A DNA stretch of 9,194 nucleotides from Competibacteraceae bacterium UBA2792 (GTDB lineage: Bacteria > Pseudomonadota > Gammaproteobacteria > Competibacterales > Competibacteraceae), in contig DEHU01000189.1 of assembly GCA_002352125.1 (NCBI GenBank), positions 1-9,194 on the forward strand, given 5' to 3'. Shown piece after piece: positions 1 through 6,244 of this stretch (within the stretch, counting starts at the first letter, position 1; the number at the start of each line of letters is the position of its first letter). The position numbers and the translations under genes are program-made. Below the pieces are notes generated by a model, which was not told the DNA's origin, ran no database searches, and saw only the letters and a list, made by a program, of their open reading frames with translations.

Positions 1-1312
1 CCTGGCGGCGGGGTTCGGCGGGGGTCTGGTGACCGCCTCGGTGCTCGGCGGCGGCTTCGGGGGCAAGGGCGGGGGACCGGCCGGTTCGGTCGCCTCGGGC
101 CCGACCGAGAAGCCGTCGCTGTGGTCGATGTTCGGCAAGCCCCGCGCCGCCGGCGCGCCCCGCCGGGGCATCCCCAAGCCGGACGGATTCGCCGTCTGGA
201 AGACGCGGCTCGACACCAGCAAGGCCGATCCGCTGGCCTGTATCGAGATGACCCGGCCGCTCGACCCGGGCAAGGCCTATGCGGACTATGTGCTGGTCTC
301 GCCCGACCTCGGCGGCACGCCGGCGGTCAGCGTCAACCAGAAGAACAGGGCCGAGCTGTGCATCGGCGGCCTGGGCCTGACCGAACGGCGCGTGACCCTG
401 CTCAAGGGCCTGCCGGGCGCGGGCGGCCAGACCCTGGCGGCCAATGCCGACGTCGATTTCACCTTCGGCGAGAAGCCGCCCTATGTCGGCTTCGCCGGCG
501 ACGGCGTGATCCTGCCGCGCGAGGACGCCGACGGCGTGGGCATCGAGACGGTCAATGTCACCCGGCTGTCGATCGAGGTCTGGCGCGTCGCCGACCGCAA
601 CCTGGTGCGCACCTCGATCAGCGCGCCGGACCCGACCGGCGAGGGCGACTGGCCGGGCGACTATGGCGACGACAGTCCCAACGACGAGGGCCGGGTGGTC
701 TGGAAGGGCGACGTGGCCGTGCGCGGCGGCGCCGGCGAGCGGGTGACCACGGTCTTCCCGCTCGGCGCGGTGCTCAAGGACATGCAGCCCGGCGGCTATG
801 TGATCAAGGCGCGCGACGCCTCGTCCAGGCCCACGGCCGCCGACGACCAGGACGAGGAAAGCGAAGGCGTGCAGCCCGCCCAGGCGCGACGCTGGATCGT
901 GTTCACCGACATGGCGATGATCGCCTACGACGGCGCCGAGTCGCTCGATGTGGTGGTCCGGTCGCTGAAGAGCGCGCGGGTGCTGCCGGGCACGCGGGTG
1001 GCCCTGGTGGCCAAGAATGGCGAGACCCTCGCCGACGCCCGCACCGACAGCGCCGGCCGCGTCCGGTTCCTGCGACCCTTGCTCGAGGGCGACGGAGCCC
1101 TGCATCCCAGGATGGTCATGGCCTACGGCGCCCAGGGCGATCTGGCCGTGCTCGACCTCGACCGCTCGCCGGTCGACCTGTCGAAACAGGGCATGGGCGG
1201 CCGCAACGCGCCCGCCGCCGACGACGACGAGACCGGCGGCCGGGTGGCCGACAGCGAGATCGACGGCTTCCTCTATGCGGACCGGGGCATCTACCGTCCC
1301 GGCGAGACGGTG
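1..1312. other. Segment of distinct, very high-GC codon use inside the macroglobulin gene
   Basis: In the reading frame, 60 codons from 902 contain 3 with A or T in the third position. The 60 codons from 1313 contain 21. The change is abrupt and falls at the end of the conserved block DRGIYRPGETV, encoded at about 1280-1312. Leu TTG, Lys AAA, Glu GAA and Gly GGT are rare before this point and common after it. The protein reads through without interruption. Either homologous recombination or transfer between two macroglobulin genes, or an assembly join at a conserved stretch, would give this pattern. Confidence 0.75.
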
Positions 1313-4300
1313 GAATTGATGGCGCTGGTTCGCGACAGTCGAGGCTACGCTCAGCCAGATACGCCGCTGACGCTGAAAGCCTTCCGTCCCGACGAGGTGG
1401 AAGCCGCACAATTGCGCCCGACGAACCCGGCACTCGGTGGTTATCACGCTCGCCTGCCGTTGGCGTTGAACGCTCGTACCGGAAGCTGGACAGTCAAAGC
1501 GTACACCGATCCCAAGGGGGAACCGGTCGGCCAGATCAGTTTCCAGGTCGAGGATTTCGTGCCGCAACGGTTGAAGCTGGAATTGAATTCGGCTGCTCCG
1601 GCGTTGAGACCGGGCGAACCGGCGGTGGTCGATATCAACGGCCGCTTTCTGTACGGCGCTCCGGCGGCCAATCTGAAGGCGGAGGCCGAGATCATTTTGG
1701 GTGAAGACCCGAACCCCTACCCGGCTTTCCCCGGTTACCGCTTCGGGTTGGCGCAGGACAGTTGGACCGTCCAGCGCTTCCCGGTGGCCCTGGCCGGCAC
1801 TGACGCCCAAGGTAAAGCCCAAGCGCAGGTGACTTTGAACGAAATCCCCGACACGACGCGGCCATTGCAGGCGCGGGTACGGGTGTCGCTGTTCGAGCCG
1901 GGCGGCCGGCCGGTGACCCGTAGCCTGAATCTGCCCTATCGTGCCCAGCCGTTTGCGATCGGCATCAAGCCGCGCTTTGGCGACGACGGCGTGAAGACCG
2001 GCCAGGAAGCAGCATTCGACGTGATCGCGCTCGACCCGCTGGGTCAGCCGCAGGCTAAAAGTGGACTGCGCGCCGACTTGGTTCGCGAGGAGTATCAATA
2101 CTACTGGTATCACGATGACGGTCGCTGGAACTACAAACTGGTGGTCCGCGACAGCGCGCCGGTGACTAGCCAGACCCTTAACCTCGCCGCCGGGCAACCG
2201 GGACTGGTGACCCAGCGCGGGCTGGACTGGGGCCATTATCGGCTGGACGTGCTCGATTCAAATACCGGTGTCGCCTCCAGCGTGCGCTTCACCGCCGGCT
2301 GGTTCGAAAACCCCAGTGAGGGCGACACGCCCGATCAGATGAAGGTAACGCTGGACCAGCCGCGCTATCAGGCCGGCCAAACCGCCAAGGTCTTCGTCCG
2401 GGCGCCGTTCGCCGGCGAAGTGTTGTTGAACGTGGTCGGCGACCGGTTGTGGCTGAGCAAGACGGTCAGCGCCCCAGCGGACGGCGCGACGGTGGAACTG
2501 CCGATCCCTGCCGAGTGGGGGCCGGGCGTTTACATTGCCGCCACTGCCTTCCGGCCGGCGGACAGCACAGCCCAGCGCGGACCAGGCCGGGCCATCGGTG
2601 TCGCCTGGGCCGGCTTGGACCCCGCGCCACGCACCCTGAACATCGCGCTGAATACTCCGAACGAGTGGACGCCGCGCCAGACCGTGGAAGTGCCGGTTAC
2701 GGTCACTGGACTGGACGCTGGCCAGCCGGCCTACGTCACGGTCGCTGCCGTGGACGAGGGCATCCTGCAACTGACGGACTTTCTGACTCCGGACCCGGTG
2801 AAATATTTTCTTGGCAAACGCCGGTTAGGGATGCAACTACTCGATCTATATGGCAAGTTGATCGAGGCCGGTGGGCGACCGGGACAGTTCAAGGTCGGTG
2901 GCGACGCCGACAGCCGGCAACTGGATGGTTCTGGTGTGCGGACGGTGAAGACGCTGGCGCTGTTTTCTGGCCCGGTGGCGCTGGATGCCAACGGTAAAGC
3001 CAGTATTCCGCTGGCCTTGCCCGATTTCAACGGCCAACTGCGATTGATGGCGGTGGCCTGGAACCGCGATCGGATTGGGCGGGCGGAGGTCGCACCGCTG
3101 GTACGCGATCCGCTGGTGGCGCGAGTTTATCTGCCGCGCTTCCTGGCGCCGGAGGACGAAAGCCGGGTGACCGTCACCGTGCAGAGTCTGAACGCTCCGC
3201 CCGGCGACTACCACATCCGGCTCAGCGCCGACGGGGCGGTGGCGGTGACCGAACCGGCCGCTTTCACGTTTGCGGCCGCCAATCCCGCCGCCCAGAATTC
3301 CGAAACTCGGACATTCGTCCTGCGCGGATTGAAACCCGGTGTCGGGCAAGTGCGCTTGCATCTGGACGGACCGAACGGGTTCCAACTGGTGCGGGAATCG
3401 GAAATCGGCGTGCGCCCAGCGCAGACCATCGCCACCGCTCGCACCGCCCGGCGCCTGAATCCGGGCGAGTCGTTGCGGCTCGACACCGAATTGTTGCGCG
3501 ACTATCTGCCCGGTACTGGCCAAGCCAAACTGAGTTTTAGCAGCCGGCCCAATCTCAATGTCCCAGACCTGTTGGCGCAACTGGACCGCTATCCCTATGG
3601 CTGTTTGGAGCAGACCACCAGCCGCGCTCTGCCTTTGCTGTACTTCAACCAAGTAGCCGAGGTCTGGGTCGGCCAAAACGCCACCGAAGCCGGCTTGCGG
3701 GCGCGGGTGCAGGAAGCGATTCAACGCATTCTGACCTTGCAAGATGCCAACGGCGGCTTTGGCTTGTGGAGTCCCGATAGCGAAGTCGAAGATTGGCTCT
3801 CGGCTTACGCGATGGACTTTCTGGTCCGCGCCCGGCAGGAGCAGTATCTCGTGCCGGAATCGGCGTATCAGCACGGGTTGACGCACTTGCAGGAACAGTT
3901 GAACGCGGACGAGTTCGACGAGAAAAATCTCAGCTGGCGGGCTTACGATCTGTACGTTCTGGCGCGAGTCCAAAAAGCCGCTATCGGCGATCTGCGCTAT
4001 CTGCACGACAATTATCTACAAAAGCTGCCGACCGCTTTGGCCCAAGCTCAGCTCGGCGCGGCGCTGACCCGTTACGGCGAGCTGGGTCGGGCCAAGGAAG
4101 CTTTCACTGCCGCGCTGAACCGGACCAACCGGTCTTCGTCGGTGCGCGATTACGGTAGCCCGTTGCGCGACCGGGCGGCCTTGCTGGCCTTGCTAGCCGA
4201 ATCCGGGCTGTTCTCGGAACGGGTGCCACAACTGGCGGAGGAGTTGGCGGCCGATACCAATCAACGCCATTACACTAGTACCCAGGAACAGGCATGGTTG

Positions 4301-4942
4301 TTGCTGGCCGCGCAGGCTCTGCTGAAACAGCGAGGCGCACTGCGGCTGACAGTGGATGGCCAACCGGCGACCACCGATCCGTTCTACCTGTCGCCCACCG
4401 CCGAGCAGTTGACCAAGGGCGCGACCGTCACCAATCAGGGCAGCGACCCGATTTGGACCATCGCCAACCTGAGCGGCGTACCGGTCGCCCAACAACCGCC
4501 CGCACGGGAAGGATTCACCATCAGCCGCCGCTATTACACCCGTACCGGCAAAGATGTGGACCCGGCTCAGATTCGCCAGAACGATCTATTGGTGGCGGTC
4601 ATCACCGGTGAAGCACTGGGCCGCGAGCAACAGCAGGCGCTGGTGGTGGATTTATTGCCGGCTGGGCTGGAAATCGAAAACGCCCGCTTGGCGCACAACA
4701 CATCGACCACCGAAATCGCTTGGTTGCCAGAGCTGACCGAGACCCTACACACCGAATTTCGGGATGATCGTTTCGTTGCAGCGCTGGATATGGATCAAGA
4801 CGGCAAGCGGAAATTTACTCTGGCCTACCTGGTCAGGGCGGTGACTCCGGGCATCTACCGGCAACCTGCGGTATACGTGGAAGATATGTACAAACCGTGG
4901 CAATTCGGGCGCGGCGCGATGGGAACGGTGAGGGTGGAGTAA
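2..4942 (+). CDS. Bacterial alpha-2-macroglobulin family protein (thioester type), 5' end missing
   Basis: Large envelope protease-trapping protein related to E. coli YfhM (1653 aa). Family knowledge: an attacking protease cuts a bait region, the protein changes shape, and a Cys-Gln thioester covalently captures the protease. The frame is open to the left edge. A GTG at 29 would give 1637 aa, but the codons before it continue a Gly/Ala/Leu-rich hydrophobic stretch, so the true start and signal or anchor segment probably lie upstream; no lipobox is visible. Numbering from codon 29: N-terminal MG domains about 40-410; conserved DRGIYRPG at 418-425; bait-side domain from about 771 (MKVTLDQPRY); central A2M domain about 975-1070 (ALFSGPVALD, then LPDFNGQLRLMAVAW); thioester CLEQ at 1192-1195; helical thioester domain to about 1440 with GGFGLW; C-terminal beta domain to the TAA. 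The first ~430 codons have different codon use. No pbpC, the usual partner, follows. Family assignment is secure. Confidence 0.95.
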   Translation: MAAGFGGGLVTASVLGGGFGGKGGGPAGSVASGPTEKPSLWSMFGKPRAAGAPRRGIPKPDGFAVWKTRLDTSKADPLACIEMTRPLDPGKAYADYVLVSPDLGGTPAVSVNQKNRAELCIGGLGLTERRVTLLKGLPGAGGQTLAANADVDFTFGEKPPYVGFAGDGVILPREDADGVGIETVNVTRLSIEVWRVADRNLVRTSISAPDPTGEGDWPGDYGDDSPNDEGRVVWKGDVAVRGGAGERVTTVFPLGAVLKDMQPGGYVIKARDASSRPTAADDQDEESEGVQPAQARRWIVFTDMAMIAYDGAESLDVVVRSLKSARVLPGTRVALVAKNGETLADARTDSAGRVRFLRPLLEGDGALHPRMVMAYGAQGDLAVLDLDRSPVDLSKQGMGGRNAPAADDDETGGRVADSEIDGFLYADRGIYRPGETVELMALVRDSRGYAQPDTPLTLKAFRPDEVEAAQLRPTNPALGGYHARLPLALNARTGSWTVKAYTDPKGEPVGQISFQVEDFVPQRLKLELNSAAPALRPGEPAVVDINGRFLYGAPAANLKAEAEIILGEDPNPYPAFPGYRFGLAQDSWTVQRFPVALAGTDAQGKAQAQVTLNEIPDTTRPLQARVRVSLFEPGGRPVTRSLNLPYRAQPFAIGIKPRFGDDGVKTGQEAAFDVIALDPLGQPQAKSGLRADLVREEYQYYWYHDDGRWNYKLVVRDSAPVTSQTLNLAAGQPGLVTQRGLDWGHYRLDVLDSNTGVASSVRFTAGWFENPSEGDTPDQMKVTLDQPRYQAGQTAKVFVRAPFAGEVLLNVVGDRLWLSKTVSAPADGATVELPIPAEWGPGVYIAATAFRPADSTAQRGPGRAIGVAWAGLDPAPRTLNIALNTPNEWTPRQTVEVPVTVTGLDAGQPAYVTVAAVDEGILQLTDFLTPDPVKYFLGKRRLGMQLLDLYGKLIEAGGRPGQFKVGGDADSRQLDGSGVRTVKTLALFSGPVALDANGKASIPLALPDFNGQLRLMAVAWNRDRIGRAEVAPLVRDPLVARVYLPRFLAPEDESRVTVTVQSLNAPPGDYHIRLSADGAVAVTEPAAFTFAAANPAAQNSETRTFVLRGLKPGVGQVRLHLDGPNGFQLVRESEIGVRPAQTIATARTARRLNPGESLRLDTELLRDYLPGTGQAKLSFSSRPNLNVPDLLAQLDRYPYGCLEQTTSRALPLLYFNQVAEVWVGQNATEAGLRARVQEAIQRILTLQDANGGFGLWSPDSEVEDWLSAYAMDFLVRARQEQYLVPESAYQHGLTHLQEQLNADEFDEKNLSWRAYDLYVLARVQKAAIGDLRYLHDNYLQKLPTALAQAQLGAALTRYGELGRAKEAFTAALNRTNRSSSVRDYGSPLRDRAALLALLAESGLFSERVPQLAEELAADTNQRHYTSTQEQAWLLLAAQALLKQRGALRLTVDGQPATTDPFYLSPTAEQLTKGATVTNQGSDPIWTIANLSGVPVAQQPPAREGFTISRRYYTRTGKDVDPAQIRQNDLLVAVITGEALGREQQQALVVDLLPAGLEIENARLAHNTSTTEIAWLPELTETLHTEFRDDRFVAALDMDQDGKRKFTLAYLVRAVTPGIYRQPAVYVEDMYKPWQFGRGAMGTVRVE

Positions 4943-4963
4943 AGAGCTAGCCCCGCCGTGATT

Positions 4964-5015
4964 GGAAGGTTTTCGATGCTAGTAAGCCATGAATCGCCAG
5001 CGTCGAAAACCTTTC
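4964..5015 (+). terminator. Long inverted repeat 21 nt after the macroglobulin stop codon
   Basis: The left arm at 4966-4980 (AAGGTTTTCGATGCT) pairs with the right arm at 4999-5013 (AGCGTCGAAAACCTT). All 15 positions pair with one G-U wobble, two more pairs can be added outside, and the loop is 18 nt. The position just after the stop suggests transcript termination or 3'-end protection. No run of T follows, so it is not a classical intrinsic terminator. It could also be a dispersed palindromic repeat. Confidence 0.5.
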
Positions 5016-5020
5016 TCCCG

Positions 5021-5640
5021 ACCATTTGATGACACCGTGATGAAATTTTAATTTTCTTTCCAGAAGATTTTATCGAGATGTCGCAAATTATCGTTCCGGT
5101 AAATCCCGCTCGCTCAAATATAGATTTATCTGCACTTAATATCTCCATTGTTTAGCTGTTCTGTATAAAACATAGACATAATTTAATTGTGCTATTATCC
5201 TATCTTAACTCTAACCTATTGGTTATTATATTAAATTGTAATTCCGTAACTTTTTTATATCAACCGTCTTTTTTGGAAATCATTTTATCCGTTTTTGTTT
5301 CGATTTTCTAAGCCATACCAAGAGCAGTATTTAATTATCGCAGTTAGTTGCATTAGCTATATTAATTAGCGTTTAATTTAAAAAGATCGATTATCATTTT
5401 TCATTAAAAATACACAACTAAAAAATATGTAAAAAAAACCAGGCATTAATCTACGGTTTTTATCGCATTCCTGTTTTAGGGGTTTTAATTATCTTTTTAT
5501 TGTTGTAGGATGAATTGGGAGGAGAGCTTTATCTCAATTTTTTGAGAAAAATATAACAATTCCAATATGTTAATAAATCAAATTAGTTAATGCGTCCCGT
5601 TAATACCTGTCATGAAGGCATTAACGTTCAATAACGCTTC
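5021..5640. other. Extremely AT-rich non-coding stretch
   Basis: Three sampled 60-base lines (5161, 5341 and 5521) hold only 14-15 G/C each, about 23-25%, against clearly G/C-rich genes on both sides. Stops are frequent in all frames and no gene is supported. A minus-strand open frame at 4855-5148 runs into the antisense of the macroglobulin gene and has no Shine-Dalgarno. Small structures include a perfect hairpin TCTCAA-TTTT-TTGAGA at 5532-5547 and a 5-bp stem TAACC/GGTTA at 5212-5225. A weak sigma70-like pair (TTGAGA 5542-5547, 18 nt, TATGTT 5566-5571) is expected by chance in such DNA. The stretch could be a foreign remnant, an H-NS/MvaT-like silencer target, or a long regulatory region. 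Confidence 0.7.
5586..5626. repeat. Nested GTTAAT repeats with two competing stems
   Basis: GTTAATGC at 5586-5593 is the exact inverted partner of GCATTAAC at 5618-5625 (8 bp, 24-nt spacer). A second copy, CGTTAAT at 5598-5604, is the exact inverted partner of ATTAACG at 5620-5626 (7 bp, 15-nt spacer). The two left copies share the same right arm, so only one stem could form at a time. The layout could be a DNA operator with three half-sites or an alternative RNA fold, and chance is possible in AT-rich DNA. Confidence 0.4.
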
Positions 5641-6230
5641 AATTACAGATGAACTCAAACTATTCTGGCACAAGCCAAACCGCGATGATCGTTGATTGCG
5701 GGATTCGCCACTCTAATCTTGGCACGCTTCAAGGCAATCGCCGCTCGATGCATCCTGCTGAATTCCCGGTAACGAAAGATCATTTTCTATCTCAAAATCC
5801 GCCCTATCGGCTAACCACCTCGCTTTCTCAAACTATCCCGTCATCGCTTACTACCAAGACTTTTTGCTATGACAGGCAACTACTGCGCCCACGATTACCC
5901 TTGCCGGTAGGCGGCATTTCGCTGACCGCAAAAAATCTTTCTGCACCGTGCGATCAGCTCTCGTTCCACAAAATCCAATGACGCCAAAAAAAGCTATCTT
6001 TGCTTCCTTCCGCCGTGCGCCCTAGAAAACCCCATCAATCCACTTGGTTTCTTTTTCGACCCAATAACCTATATCTTGCCACTGGTCCTTGGCTGTCATC
6101 AGCGTTCGCTCGGATGGAACCAAAGAACTCGCGCGCGTTAACACGAAAGATCGAAATCTTCGATCATCGATTTGGCAGTTGTAACCCAACTTTCATTTGG
6201 CTGTTTTATCGTCGCAAAGCCAAAGCATAT
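5641..6230. other. Mixed-composition stretch without a supported gene
   Basis: G+C rises towards half here. Two plus-strand open frames (5649-5981 and 6000-6326) have no Shine-Dalgarno, Ser/Thr/Pro/Leu-rich translations of no recognised family, and the second overlaps the start of the PKD gene. On the minus strand a short frame ending at the stop 6022-6024 reads plausibly (MTAKDQWQDIGYW...) but is only 25 codons from its ATG at 6097-6099, and has no ribosome-binding site. The stretch may be the long 5' region of the PKD gene or the remains of a decayed gene. I recognise nothing certain. Confidence 0.5.
6149..6165. repeat. Short perfect palindrome GATCGAA-ATC-TTCGATC
   Basis: A 7-bp perfect inverted repeat with a 3-nt centre lies 79 nt upstream of the ribosome-binding site of the PKD gene. 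It is followed by a further CGATCATCGAT-like run. Its size and placement fit an operator for a dimeric regulator or a small leader hairpin. No regulator is encoded in the window to test this. Confidence 0.35.
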
Positions 6231-6236
6231 GGGAGG
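6231..6236 (+). promoter_or_regulatory. Strong Shine-Dalgarno (GGGAGG) for the PKD-domain gene
   Basis: GGGAGG followed by an 8-nt spacer leads to the ATG at 6245. This is the best ribosome-binding site among the possible starts of the frame. The ATG at 6392, which would place a conventional signal peptide at the N-terminus, has only an ATAGG touching the start codon, and the first ATG-type start at 6197 has none. Confidence 0.6.
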
Positions 6237-6244
6237 TCACTCCA

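Noticed and set aside
2846..4006. Minus-strand 386-codon open frame inside the macroglobulin gene
   Set aside because: It is the antisense shadow of a conserved coding sequence that includes the CLEQ thioester region; its translation shows no family features.
4855..5148. Minus-strand 97-codon open frame after the macroglobulin gene
   Set aside because: About the last third is antisense to the well-supported macroglobulin 3' end, there is no Shine-Dalgarno before its ATG, and the translation resembles no known family.
5649..5981. Plus-strand 110-codon open frame
   Set aside because: No ribosome-binding site, Ser/Thr/Pro/Leu-rich composition typical of chance frames, and no recognisable domain or signal peptide.
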